Of a DNA stretch of 64,000 bases, positions 37,301 to 50,360 are shown piece after piece. Origin of the DNA: Brugia malayi (Eukaryota > Nematoda > Chromadorea > Rhabditida > Onchocercidae); NCBI RefSeq assembly GCF_000002995.4, contig NW_025062479.1:16922721-16986720 (forward strand). The letters run 5' to 3'. The notes below the pieces were generated by a model. The model searched no databases and had not been told where the DNA came from. It was given only the letters and a program-made list of their open reading frames with translations. The stretch's first letter is position 1. Each line of letters opens with the position of its first letter. Position numbers and translations under genes: made by a program.

Positions 37301-40300
37301 GTGTCACTTTTTTTTTGTTTTGCTAATTGGATGAAATGGAATTTCCTTTACGCTATTTTACTGAATGCCATTTCTTTGAACACATGTTATTTGTAATCCT
37401 ATAAACTAATTAATAAAATAAAAGGAATTGTTTCAAAGCTGTTTTGAAGAAAAACAAGAATACATGAATCGCTAAATAATTTTCGTATTGTGGGCATTAG
37501 CTTCTAGCAATGTTGGATGAAATGGAATCTTGAATTTTCAGCTAATCAAATGGCTGAAGCTTCCGGATGGTGAACGGCCATCACTTATCCAAGCATATTT
37601 CGAAGAGCCTGATTATGCCGGACATATGGGTGGACCGGATTCTCAAACGGTAACATTCTACATATATTATTTACCAACAATGTAATTAAATTTGCTGTTT
37701 TCAATTAAAATAATATACGACCAATGTAATTTTTTATTCAGCTAATTTGAACACAAATTTCAATGTGTATCACTAATTCTAATGGTATGAGAAATTTTTA
37801 TGGAATGGAATTAGGCCTATTTTATTAAACCAAATTAGATTTAAATTTCAGCTAAGAAATTTTCATATTAAGGTTCGCACAGCAATGATATTAATGGATG
37901 GAATGATTAACTATTTAATAAGTCGACTGACTGAAGAAGGTCTTATGGGTTGCATTAATTTCATTTTGCTTTCCGATCACGGTTCGTCCCTTTACATTTG
38001 TTTAAAACTTGAAGCTTTTAATATTATTTTTCAGTGAAGATAAAAATAAAGTAATCACTTATTTACTTTAATCTGTCCTCTTTAGCTGATACTCTCTGTG
38101 ACATCGTAGAAAAGATAAATTTCATCAAAGTTTCCTTCTTGGACAGTATCTTGCAGTCAAGTAGTTATAATGAAACAAATGGTTTTTTTATTTTTTTCTA
38201 ATCTAGTAAAGAAGTGGTTCATTTTGTGATCTCATGTAAATACTTTAGTATGAAATAATTTACTATACCAGTATTATTCAATATTTTGGCTTTTATCAGG
38301 CATGCAGCAAATGGACAAAAAGAAATCTGTGGTTACTATGAATTACTTAGGACCACAATTCAATGACATGTTTTTTTCTGGTGTGGTAGCTCGAGTAGAA
38401 ATCAACGAAAGCGCCCATTCCTCTCAAAAAGGCAATGTTACTATTCTTTATGATCACATCAATATTTTTTTGGATGAATATTCTTATCTCTTATGATTTT
38501 CCAGATGCAGATAATATTATCAATGATATGATTTCGAAGCTAGAATGTCAGCATGGAAATAATTACATAGCATACAGAAAGGATTTGGTACCGATAAGAT
38601 TTCATTATGCCGGTTCGCCAAGAATAGGCGATATTGTCATTAAAGGACGTCCAGGAGTGTGCATTTTTAAGTATGCGTTTTTTCAGTGAGATATTCTCAA
38701 AATAATCGAACTTTTCGGCTATAGTTCGCATCCTATTTTTTATCATGACTAGACACTGAATATGTATGTTCTTATGTGGATTTTTACAATAGCAATTCTT
38801 TTGTAACGCTTACAATAGCAATCGTTAAGTCACTTCACATAATGTGTTATCTGATTAAATTAGTTCAGAATAAGCCTAACCGCCTCACTACTTTTGATTA
38901 TAAAACTTTTTAAAACGTACGGAATATTAATTAAATGTTCAGAAAGACAGGAAAACTTTTCCCATGTTTAGAACAGATGAGGAGAAAGAATCGTATAAAC
39001 TTCTCGGTGACCATGGCTATGATAATAGAATTATCAGCATGCGGGCTATTTTCATTGCCGTCGGTCCTGATATTGCGCAAAATCGGGAGATCAGTGCTTT
39101 TCAGAATACTGAGCTTTATAATCTATTCGCACGTGAGTTCCTATTTTAAAAGCTAAAATGAATTTAGGTGGAAGAAATGAGTCAGTTATAACTGTATTTT
39201 GAATCCGGGATCATAAATTACAGCATGCGATAGAAGAACGTGTAATTATTTAGTATTTTGGTAGAGAAATTTTAACTCTCAATATTCTGACGTTTCTTTA
39301 AGTTATGGGAAACAAACCTTTACAATCATTCTTTTAATAAAGATTTATTACGAATTGATGCGGCACCAAATAATGGAACGAACGGTATTTTATTCCCTGT
39401 CCTCCGCAATCCGCCAGCTTTACCGATAACGACTATTGATCAGCCATCAGATCAATGCACTGAAAAGATAAATATGAAATTGTGTAATTTCTCACATAAC
39501 TGCCAGGTAATTCCTTTGTATTATTTATGAAAATTCTCAAAAAACCGAACGACTTAAAGTTGATACAATGTTTTTAACCCAATATATAATCACAGTTATC
39601 AATTGAATTAAACCCACTGACCGTTGTTATACTTCCTTTTGCACTTGTCTTTTTTTTTTTGCTGTTTATGAATGACATATGATGTATTGAATTAGGATCA
39701 GTAATATATTCTTTCAGTCATTCAATTTTCTAACGTTTTCATATCATTCAGTTAATGGATAACATTTACCAAAATTGTTCGGTGATATTTCACAGTTCTG
39801 TCAGTGCTAGTTATCATTTTACGGGTGATCTCTGCAGTTTACAACTTTGCGACGCCATTATACATTTTGATAAGAAGTTGAGAAAAACAATTATGGTGGA
39901 AGGTATCATGAAGAACACTATTTGGACGGAAGAGATAAAGTGAGCTTTTATATGATAAAAAACTTATCATTATGAAAAGAACCAGTGGTAATTTCGATTA
40001 ACGAAGTATTTAACAACATTCCTCAAGTTAAAATAAACATTTGTTTTAGGGAGAATTGTGTGACTTATATTGATAATGTTACACAAACTAATTCATGTGA
40101 AATTTCAAAGGATGACAGTTACTCATTAATTTCGCTATTTGGAAGGCTTGGTAACATATCTTTCTGTTGCTTATGAAACAACTTATAGCGATATACAAAA
40201 TATCTCAAAGACTAAATATTTAAAAAGACTCGATTAAGACCATTTGGTCGGAACGGATGATAACCTAACTATTAGAATAAATTAGCATACTATGAATTAA

Positions 40301-41477
40301 TGGTTCATAGTGTAAACAAATCAATAACAGATTTAGACAATCCATAATAGATCTAAGAATTCCCAAATGTTAAATGATTCTGATCACCAATATAATAATT
40401 TACTATTTTACCTGTTTATCGACCATAGATGTTGTTTCAGATAGCTATTATACGTTTGATCTTACTCGATTGGTTGTGCCAAAAGTTTTTGTTGATGGTT
40501 AGTTATCGAAAATGGACATAAATTATATTTGTCTCGTAATATCTTTGATGGAACGCTAAATGATTTTAAAATATGCTACAGATTATGCTAAATTGTAAAT
40601 TAGAGAAGTTTTCAGGAATATGGCAATATGTCTTAAATGAAACAGCTGAATACCTAGTCAAATACGGTAACTTACGATTCTTCTCTGGTGCAATATATGA
40701 TCAAGATGGAGATGGGGTACGAGACAGTGATGAAGTTATCAGGTAACCACTGTATTGCATGATATGATCCACCCCGCTTACTCTAACTATAGAAAATTTT
40801 ACACTTTTCCCAGTATACAAACATATTTGATTACATGACACTATCATTCTTACTTCTGTTTTGCTATTACAGGAAAAGTGACCCATCACATTTATTTTTT
40901 GTACTTATGTGGTGCAAGAATCGCGCACTTATCGGTCATAATTTATGCAAGGATACTGTCTTCGTCCCTTATATATTACCATTTAAAGGGAAAAATTTGA
41001 ACTGCTTGGTAAGATAACTTTGCATAGAAAAGACCGCACAGTTATAGTTAGAATATGTAATGTCTTCAAATGAAGTAAAACCCACCAAAGAATGACTTAA
41101 TTGATAATTGGAAGAGAACGAATAGTTCCAATTACTCTGATCTTTCGAATGAAAATTGTAATTATAGGAAATGCTTTGAATACATGCAGATGTATAGCTT
41201 ATGTTGAATCACAAGTATATTCATCATTAAATTAATAATAACTGATCGATGTATTTTCACTGCAGTAGAATATGTTGTTCCTCTTCGAATTTTCAGTAAT
41301 TTCACTGTGAATCATTTTTTACAGAAACCTACGGAATATCTCTATGACAATACAGTTCGAATGCGTGATATCGAACTACTAACAGGAATGGAGTTTTTCA
41401 CTGACCGAAGCATCTGGTCGAATGAGGAAGCAATCCAACTACGAACTTCGTTGCCGGAAAGAAAACGGCCGTCATGA
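34370..41477 (+). CDS. Ectonucleotide pyrophosphatase/phosphodiesterase (ENPP family)
   Basis: Eighteen exons: 34370-34390, 35511-35749, 35940-36171, 36424-36474, 36715-36784, 37110-37174, 37542-37649, 37873-37981, 38300-38431, 38505-38670, 38951-39132, 39343-39506, 39752-39939, 40050-40150, 40441-40497, 40616-40742, 40873-41008, 41325-41477; 766 residues in frame. After a cytoplasmic head of about 45 residues there is one membrane segment (about 50-70), so this is a type II ectoenzyme; no somatomedin-B repeats are seen. The phosphodiesterase domain has metal ligand D99 (SFDGFR), nucleophile T135 (KTFPNH), D250/H254 (EPDYAGHMGGP), D297/H298 (SDHGM) and H419 (GDHGYDN): a complete ENPP active site. 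The C-terminal nuclease-like domain contains the Ca-loop-like DQDGDGVRD. Such enzymes hydrolyse extracellular nucleotides or phosphodiesters; substrate is not predictable here. The intron after 38431 uses a GC donor. Acceptors before 38951 and 39343 were chosen by phase and family alignment. Confidence 0.93.
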
Positions 41478-41907
41478 TAACACGTAACATTAATTAGTAG
41501 TACTTTGTCTAATTTCTTTTTACTGTTGAAGTTAATAACTGTTGAAGATTTGTTGGAAATGATTGTGAAATGGTGAAGCATGAATTGTTTAATTACTGTA
41601 TTGTTAATTCCTCTCATCTAAGATTCTTAAATTTTGATCTTATTATGCCTTGCTTTTAGATTAATTAGATACAACTTGCATTTCTGTTAGATCGCATCAG
41701 ACTAAAAATTTTAAGTACTTTAATTCCAAGATTTGCATAAGCTTATTTTAGGAAATTTAATGATACTGCTATTCTTAGTCTTTACGTACTAGCATACTGT
41801 TAATTTACAATTAACTTACATTAAAAATTTACACAATAATTCACCACATTCTTAACTGCTTACTCCTTTATCGTAATTTAATTTTAATAAGCTAAAATGA
41901 ATTACGA

Positions 41908-41917
41908 AATAAATAAA
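41908..41917 (+). terminator. Candidate polyadenylation signal of ENPP gene
   Basis: Two overlapping AATAAA hexamers about 430 bases after the ENPP stop. The distance is long, so this is tentative. Confidence 0.35.
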
Positions 41918-42837
41918 ACTAATTAAGGGAGTGCTACTAATATACTAACAGCAAGTAGAAAGCATATACTTAACTTATTAACTTCGTTCTTTTTTTCATT
42001 TCCCATTTTCTTCTCTTTTTTGTTTAATAAAAATTGAAAAAAGAACAAGCAACAAAGAAAGTTTTGCCAATTGACAAATTGAAAAAGTCTTAAGAAAAGC
42101 ACTTCTCAACGAAACACTTTTCTTATTAGTTTCAAAACTTTACTCAGGTCATCTACGCACAATCTACACTTACTAAAACCAACACGAAGGAAATAAACCA
42201 TACAACAGCAATAACAAGAGTTTAAAAAATTCCAAAAAGATAAAGAAAATTAAAAGAACCATAATAAAAACGAGACATAAAATAATTCTTACTAACAAAA
42301 GAAAAGAAAATGAAGTACTTTACCTTAGAAAGATGAATTTCGGTAATATCACTGAACTTCAGCAATTACACATTCCAAAACATAAAAAAGGGTCGTTAAT
42401 GAGTAAAACAGACATATACAAGCTTAAATATCAATCGAATAATTCATTTCTCTAATAAATGTTGATTTAAGTTTGTTATAAAATTAAACAAACTTCAACG
42501 TTATGGCCTAAAATAAGTCAGATGTTCTCTAATTAGGATGAACTCTAATTAGGATAGCGGTAATAACAGAAACTTTTAAAACACAATTACAGAGGAATTA
42601 ACGGATCAAATGGAAAGATCTATGTTACTCTTTAGCTAAATGATCTGAAATTAATTTGATAATTTATGAAAAATGCTAGATTTTAGGAATGATAGCAAGT
42701 GGAATTATAGTATTCCTAGCATAATTCAAATATTAGCATTTGAAAACAGATTCAACAGAAACTCAATCTTTCTTGATTATATCAGGTGATCAAAGCAATC
42801 CTTAAATCTAACCTTCGCGGCCTGACAATCTGACAAC

Positions 42838-42998
42838 TTTTTCTTTTCTCTTTTTTCCTTACTTATTTTCTTTCTTTTCCACTACTTCTTTTCTTTCACT
42901 CTTTCCTCCCTCTTTTCTTCTTTCCATTTAATATTTACACTTTCTACTCTCTTCTCTTTTTCGTTATTTCTCCCATTTCTTCTCTTCTCACTTGTCAT
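42838..42998 (+). repeat. 160-nt pyrimidine-rich tract
   Basis: For about 160 bases the plus strand is overwhelmingly C and T, with only occasional purines. The extreme strand asymmetry suggests a possible triplex-forming or polypurine/polypyrimidine element. No adjacent exon acceptor explains it. Confidence 0.7.
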
Positions 42999-43866
42999 AG
43001 CAGGAAACAAAAACAGCATAATTTCTTTGCACTGTGTAGTGCTGGAGTGTTACCTGAAAATGTTAACGGTGTTGACCGGAAAAGTATTTTCAGTTTTCCC
43101 ATTTTTTAAGATTCAATTTCTGAAGCAAGTGGAAATAATTTACAAATATCTGTTGGAAACTGCGAATATTTGTAAATAGAATTCATTAAGATTTGTCTAT
43201 CATTATCAATCAGTCTTGAGAAACGAATTCAGTCCATTTTGATGATACGAAGTCCTAATTGCATATTCAACTTTGAACTTTGAACTGGGAGTTTAATTTA
43301 TTTTGTCTTAAGTGAGTTTAATTCAAGTACATTTGCATTAAGCGAAGACTACTTTGTTTTTTTCAAGTATTTAAGTTGCAATTAATAATTTATTATCCAT
43401 GTGGCAGTGATAGGACTTACCGAAATCCCTGACAATGAGCTTAATGGTGGCCGAGTTTTTTATTTTTTCTGGAATTTTTTACTACGATATAAAAGTAATG
43501 TAAATATCAGTTACAAAGGAATAACTTCCACTTCTCATTTGCAGTTACAAAAAAATAACTTTTATGATTCTAAATTTCTATCAATGTGAATGCTTTCATT
43601 CAAGCAGAAACTATTTTCCTTCTATTTTCATATTAAAATTGCTTACTTTAAATGCATCTGTTCTTCTAAACATTTTTCAAGTATTGCAAAATGTCAACAA
43701 ACTTCATCCAGTGCCATAAATTTTTTTTTTTTTTAAAAAATATTGTACATTATAAATTGTTCAATTTACATTCTACACACACATCATATTCTGAAAGTTT
43801 ATTTGTTTAACACAGAGTAGCAGAACATTTCCTAAAGTGCTTCTTTCTTCGTTCAAATTGATGGAT

Positions 43867-43910
43867 GAATCCTTTATCAGTTGAATCCTTTATCAGTTGT
43901 TCTCTATCAG
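43867..43910. repeat. 16-bp tandem repeat
   Basis: GAATCCTTTATCAGTT is present at 43867-43882 and 43883-43898, followed by a partial unit containing CTATCAGTT. Confidence 0.8.
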
Positions 43911-46163
43911 TTGATATATTCTCAGTTTTGTCAATTTGAGAGATCGAAAAATTTTTTTACTCTATTTGTGGACAATCATCAATGTGTACACTTATTAAAT
44001 TCTTTTATTCAGTAATTAATTATCTCATTGCTCTTTCTCATTTAATTTTCAATTTCATGACTTTGAATTTCGATCACATGCCACGCTTTAATTCAATTAA
44101 ATACTATTCTCCTGGTATCTAATTAAAAATTCGTATATTTTTATTTCTCTTTGATTTAAGATAAAAGTAAATGAAACAAATCCATGGGAAAAAAATCCAT
44201 GAATAAATGAAAACTCCTCAAATTCGCAACTTTTCTGAGGATATAAACAGTAACGCTATCTGATATTTTTTTCTTATACTTCAAAATAAAGATTCTTGCT
44301 GCTTATATGTTTGATGACAAATAAAATGGAAATTAAATCAAACCAATCATTTTTTTTATTAGCATTACATCGCATTAATGACACTTCATCAAAAATAGCG
44401 ATGAATCAATTTTTTCGATCATACCAACCTTGGTGGCTCAAAAAAATAAACGTTAATTTAAAATACCGACTAAAAATTTATCTTCAATGCCACTTAACGC
44501 GATGAGTATTTTTAGTTGGCGAGTGCACAAGAGGTTGAGTATCTATTTAAACAGTATTGCGAAACATCACTAAGACTAAGAAGCACTCAGAACGTCACGC
44601 TGTTCCTGAGCCATGATCAGACTAATAAATCAAATGAGATGTTTTAAAATTGACGGTTTTAAATCTCTTCTTCTAACCGATGAAAGAACAAAAGCAAATT
44701 GTCCGGTGGAAGACAATGATTGGATATCCTTTTCCGGAGCATTCTTTCCTTAGTTTGCTTACCTTAGTTCATGACTGATCTTCAGACTGCGTCAGTGATG
44801 TGACTCAGAAGAGTATGTCTATGAATGCTACCTAATTATCCTTCAAATTATACATAATCTAAAGACTACTCAGTTAATATTGCATTTTTCATTTGCTTTT
44901 TTCTTCGTTAGTCTTTATTTTCAGATTTTTTATCGTTTTTTTCGCAATTAAAACTTTGTGATAAAATTTAAGAAATTGAAGTTACTTAATTTTTGCATAC
45001 TAATATATCTTCAGACATCCCGATAAACTGTCAATAAGACGTATTATATTTGATTTCATTCATAAGATTTTTATTTGTATTTCTGCAAAGTTCTGTTTGA
45101 TTTAATTCCCAAAGTAAATTAAATAGAACACCGAAAGTAACGAATTGCTTCTATTCAATTAATTTGGTATCATAAAATTTATTTGATCATTTTGAGAAAC
45201 AAAAATCGTTAGCTGATCAGCAATAAGTGAAATCAAACTTATTTCGAAATTAAATTACCTTCAGCTGTTGTTTATTTCTCTTAAATTTTCATATTATCTC
45301 AATATTCGCAATAGATATAATATCCACTCTCTCTAAGTATGAAATACTACTATCAAATTGATCAAAGCATTTGGAACTTACGAACGAATTTTCCGAATTG
45401 TTCTAAGTTTTTAAGCAGCCGAGGAAGCAAACAAACGAATCAAAAATGAAATTTAAAAAATAAGGCATAAATTTTGAAAGCGATTAATTACAGTTTATTA
45501 CGAAATTCATCATGATCTCTGATGAATTTGTCATAAAAATCTGAAAAGACCTTTGATGAATCATTAAATGCTCATAGCAAGTTGCCTCTGCACACTCTCC
45601 TTCCCCAATATAGTTAATATTAAGTAAGGAAATCTTTCATCCTTGAAAAGTTTTTAATGAACTTTAAAATGCTGTAGAAATTAAGAAGTTTCTAGTGGGA
45701 CATTGAAAAGCTCAGAAAAAAGTATTTAATTTTGCCACTTGAAGCAATTAAGTTTCGACAACCGAATAAAAATATATCGGGGGTTAAAGGTTGCTTTAGA
45801 AAAGCGCAAAATATTGGTTAGAAAGTATTTCAGTAAATAAAAAAGCAGAGTTAAAAAAGGGAAAGTTATTTCAACAAATGAATAAGTAAACAACATGCAA
45901 ATCAACCTCGATTTAAAACAAATAAAAAAATCACTTAATTATTGCTTATTTGCCTGAACAAAAAATATAGTTTGATATTTGGTTCAGCTGAAAATACTTA
46001 TTTTCAGAATTTTTCTAGGACATCATGCAATAGATGAATTTATGCATATTTCTAGTTAGGTAGCTTTGGTGAATTGGTCTAAGATTTTTGAGAACAATAA
46101 AAAGGATGTCCAGTAAATCTTATAAATTCATTACTTACACTGATAAGCATCAACAGAAAATTA

Positions 46164-47192
46164 CTACATCTTCATCCATTTATCAGGTAGTTTACCTTTG
46201 CATTCCCGAAGACGCTCTATGAGAAGATTGGGTGAAAGCTGTTGCTTACATATTTGATGTACCGCAATCAATAACGGAAATCTTGATATCAAATTGTGTT
46301 TCTTCAGCATCATAAAGATCGCTTCAGCAGTTGCTGGACCCTGAATACTTTGTCCATTCAGCATTTCTCGTTCCAGATCTTGGATCGATTTTTTGGTTTT
46401 AACAAATGCTTCACATATTTTGCGATTACGGCCACAGTTGCATATTGCTGTGGTTATGCGCAACTTTCGAAGTATGTTTGAATATTTAATTCGTGATGAA
46501 ATAGCTCGACAAATACAATAATCGTATAATAGCCGCTTTTGTATTACTTCCATATCCCAAACCATCAGCAAAATCGGTAGCGCATGCTACTATATTTTTT
46601 AAGACACCACATAACTCGATAGCATTCGAATCTTTAGTCAAATTAATTCGATTCTTTCAAACAATTTTTTTAGTACCTGCCACTTTCTTTTTGACCTCTA
46701 TAGCCAATCGTTGCCTCAGAGAATTCATTATTTCTAGTTCCTCAGCCATATTTGCGCCCATTAGTACTGCTGTACTCAGCAGTTCTCGAATTCTTTCAGA
46801 CACTAAACGAATTACACTTTCTTTCTTATCTATCAGAAAACCTTTAATAAATGAAATCGCCAAAGCGCCCTTTTTCAAATGGCCTTTTAACTAATGTAAA
46901 CATTTTCTTTAAACTGTTGTGGTATCACAAAGATTAGTATATCGCCGTCCGTGCAAGCTGTCAATAAGTCTGCAATAGCTATCATATTCGATGATAATTT
47001 TTTGCCTGGCAGGTATTTAACATTTTCATGCTGCGTATTAATAATTTCAGTAAGTTTCTTCCCATTTACTATCTCTTCATGAATCAACATGCGGACTTCT
47101 GGGTCGAAATCATTGTTGTGTTTTCCGGCAATTGTTGTATCCCAATTACCTGAACCCACAAGTGGTATTTTGGCCGGTGCTTTATGTTTCAT
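46164..47192 (-). pseudogene. Processed pseudogene of NAD-dependent glycerol-3-phosphate dehydrogenase
   Basis: Minus-strand fragments in at least three frames match cytosolic GPDH in order. The N-terminal Rossmann motif appears as VGSGNWDTTIAG, followed by FDPEVRM, EIVNGKKLTEIINTQHENVK and DILIFVIPQQF (47192 to about 46920). Then come [48 protein letters not shown] and NTKAAIIRL, and finally [27 protein letters not shown] and [19 protein letters not shown]. The matched region is about 1.03 kb, close to a full GPDH coding length, with no introns although its neighbours are intron-rich. Frameshifts near 46895, 46700, 46650 and 46500, and internal stops, disable it. The Rossmann glycine region has a short deletion. 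A retrotransposed cDNA copy is the simplest origin; no clear poly(A) remnant was seen. Confidence 0.9.
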
Positions 47193-49433
47193 TACAATGA
47201 AAGGCACGAATAATTCAAGTGACGTTGAAAACAAAATGCTTAATGAACCACAAATCAGTTTGCCAAATATCATAAATAAATCGACTTGCGAAAATTTTTT
47301 TTATTTGTAATGTTTAAAAATACAGCAGTAAAATTTTCCTAAATAAATGAATTTTAAGAAATTGGACAAATGGCTGTAATTGAGAAGTGCTTTTTGTCAT
47401 TTTATGTGAAAAAGCCAAACTAAGGAACTGTCAAGCATAAGGTTATTTCAGCGTCCCCCTGAAATAGCATTTATATTTGAATTTTTGATCATCTTATTTT
47501 GTCTATCTTCTTTTCATTTCTAATAAACTTAACTATTTAATATTAAAGTGATCAAGTTGTTGTTGTAAATAGTCTATGCGGACATCTAGCTGATACAAAA
47601 ATGTATGGTAATATTTTTCACCTTTCCACCTTTCTTTTTCTCGCGCAAAGCTTCTATTTTTTATATATAAATTTAAACTGAGAAGCCCCTGATTAAATTT
47701 TACTCTTCTCTTTAATGTAATCTTTAGTCTTTTTCTTTTATGCATCTCCTTTCATTTCTTCCTATAAAATTAATGGAATTAAATCTTTTACGAATTACAT
47801 AACAGATTGAAGTCGACCCTGAAATGATTACTTTGTTCAGTGACTTCAGTGATAAGAATGAGCAGTGCAGTAGTTTGTGTTTTGGGCTAAAGAGAGAAAT
47901 ATCTGCTACTTGAAATTCTTTCACTTGTAATATTATTTATTTGACATATTTAGTCAACTTAAATCATTTTGGCTGCTCCTCAGAAATGGATAATGATCGA
48001 AATGCAACTCACTGAGAAAAATTTTTTCGGCGTATGTGAGCTTCCCTACAAATTTCACTTTATAATGATTATGTTTATTAATTCAAAACTCAGTAATTCA
48101 TTAAAATTCATTAAAGACTGATTAACTCTGAAGGAATTGTCTTAAACGTTTTTAAATACTTTCAACTTAATTTTCACACAATGTCATTTGCAGCAGTTTG
48201 CACAAATATTACTTATTTGATGTGATCTTCAGTCTTAGCTAAATGTGTTGCAAGTCAGGCATATTCAATCTGCCATCATCACTTTATTCATGTGTGCTTG
48301 TCGCTTTGGTCATGATGCTGTTAATCAGACTGGCAGTGTTTGAAATTAGAGCTGATAAAATGCATCGATTAGCAAAAAATGACAATTGCACTTTTCACAT
48401 CATTTTACTTTACGATTATAATATCAATCTCATCGTAAGACTACTTTCCTTGAAACATACTTTCCCAAATATAAAGAAATGATAACCTAGAAAATTTCAC
48501 ATCTACCGGATATTTAGCACATTTAAACAAAAAGATAACAAAAAACATCGGAGCAAAGGAAATGAAACTTTTAAGAGTCTCAATAAAAATCGAGCAAGAA
48601 ACTGCATGATAAAACCTGAAAAAATCTCGTTGTTGCTAACGCATTTATTATTGTCCCACAAACATGCAGGACGTTCCAAAATTTTACTTCAAGCCACAGT
48701 AGCCTAAACTCTGGGCCGGTTGCAAAAAACTATGACAAACCTTTTAAGATTATATCAGATTCTTTGGAGTCAGACAAAATTTGCAATGTGATGTGATAAA
48801 AAGATTACTGAGGTATAAGGAATGTTTCAATCTAACTGAATGTAACAAATAATGTCAACACTGACAAGAAAACACGTTTGAAAATTGAACATGATAAATG
48901 CGCCCGTGATAAGTGCAGTGATAATAAAAAGTGATCAAATAGCTGCGTTGATAACGGCAGTAACAACAATATTATGATACGAGAATAATTTCTCCAACAG
49001 TACTGCTTCACAGCAAACAATTGTCCAGATGAAAGATGCTTTTAAAAGCTACGCAAATCAATTTTCTCGTACAATGATTGATTGAAAAAAAAAAATTTAT
49101 GACATAAGTATGTTTATATGTCGTCAATATAACTGCGCTCATTATTTTTGATTAAAGATATACAAATACTGACGATAGTCTGTTGTTTGTTAATACATTG
49201 GAGTTTGTTGTAGAATGATAATGGTATGATTAAGTTCCTTCATTTTGTTTCTACTTCATATCGTAAGCTTAGTACTCAAATTATTGTTTCCAATAGATAT
49301 TTGAAGTTAGACAAAAAAAAAAAAAAAATGAAAAACTTCACAATCGAATTCAAAAATGCTTCACATAATCGAATTGAAATAATTATTTCGTCTTTCATTA
49401 TGTTTTTATTTAACAGTTTTTGATGCTAAATAC
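47193..49433. other. Intergenic DNA
   Basis: AT-rich, with no supported gene. ORFs at 47533-47924 (-) and 48243-48482 (+) have no recognisable product or splice context. Confidence 0.5.
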
Positions 49434-49543
49434 TTTTTAGCTATTTCTAAATACTTTTTAAATTCCCGATATGTCAGACTAGTTTTTCGTCCAGATTACT
49501 AGTCTAACATTTCGGGAATCTAAAAATTAGGAATAGCTAAAAA
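49434..49543. repeat. 110-bp foldback element (MITE-like or hairpin RNA candidate)
   Basis: The left arm (49434-49483) and the reverse complement of the right arm (49498-49543) match at about 42 of 46 aligned bases. There is one 4-base bulge and a 14-base loop. Both ends begin TTTTTAGCTATT and the inner ends are GACTAGT/ACTAGTC. This could be a tiny terminal-inverted-repeat transposon remnant or a long hairpin precursor. No flanking target-site duplication could be fixed because the edges are A/T-rich. Confidence 0.8.
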
Positions 49544-50350
49544 AAAAAGTGTGACTATCTGAATTTTAATATTGGAAAAAACTGAATAAAACTGTTTATG
49601 CAAAAAATATTAATGATAAATGGGCAACTCACAGTCTTGTCAATAATGGGTCAAAATTTCATCTTTTTCAATCTTAAAAAAAGTGCTGAAATTGGAAAAG
49701 TTATCCTAAATGTCTAAAATTATTCTAATAATCATAAATATGATGTCACATGCATATATAATTTTAATGACAAAGTTTTTTCTGAAATTAAAAAACAACA
49801 GTGACAAATAAACAGCAAAGTACGTTAGCGGAAATTGCGCAATTTTTTCTTTTTTTTTTTGCGTATCCTGTATCCACAAACAATTGAAATGTCAATTGCT
49901 CATTTATAAAAAAAAAACGTTTGAAAATGAAAATGAATGGGAGCTAATTGCAATATAAGATAGGCGATGCTATGGTTTTACCGAGCTAAATTTCAAAATT
50001 TCTACCGAGTTTAACTACTTCATTCATGGCTTTAACTTTATTTTCATTTAATTTTCTTCAGTTTTTTCCATAAGAGTCAGAGTTTGAATTCTTTTTGGGT
50101 CTTTGATATTAAACATATTTTAATTTCGAGTTACTTTAGTCTTGCCTTCAGTTTATTTTGAAATTATATTCTGAAGTTTCTTGTTGATTCACTATATATA
50201 AAGTTTTGATTTTAATTTCAATTATAATTCTAACCTTTAAAGTTTTCCTTTAATCCTATTGGGCAATTTGACTTTCAAATACAAATATGATAAAAGATAA
50301 AAAATAACGCATAGTTTGTTCAGGAGAAAATTTTCAGAAAAACTTACAAA
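49544..50350. other. Intergenic DNA upstream of neuropeptide gene
   Basis: AT-rich sequence without supported exons; it presumably holds the promoter of the neuropeptide gene. No specific motif is claimed. Confidence 0.4.
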
Positions 50351-50358
50351 ACTTGCAG
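50350..50358 (+). other. Putative spliced-leader trans-splice acceptor
   Basis: ACTTGCAG ends two bases before the ATG at 50361. A TTTTCAG about 20 bases further upstream (50331-50337) is an alternative. Both fit nematode trans-splicing very close to the start codon. Confidence 0.45.
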
Positions 50359-50360
50359 CA

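Larger units (their letters stand above)
41918..46163. other. Intergenic DNA
   Basis: No gene supported. Contains a long pyrimidine tract (42838-42998), a 16-bp tandem repeat (43867-43898), and a short duplicated CTCTAATTAGGAT near 42526-42556. Confidence 0.5.

Noticed and set aside
38941..38950. Acceptor TTCAG at 38942 for the ENPP exon
   Set aside because: It breaks the reading phase. The next AG (exon from 38951) keeps frame and gives the expected sequence before GDHGYDN.
39301..39342. ENPP exon start at 39303
   Set aside because: This gives the wrong phase and extra residues before the DAAPNNGT block; the start at 39343 fits both phase and family length.
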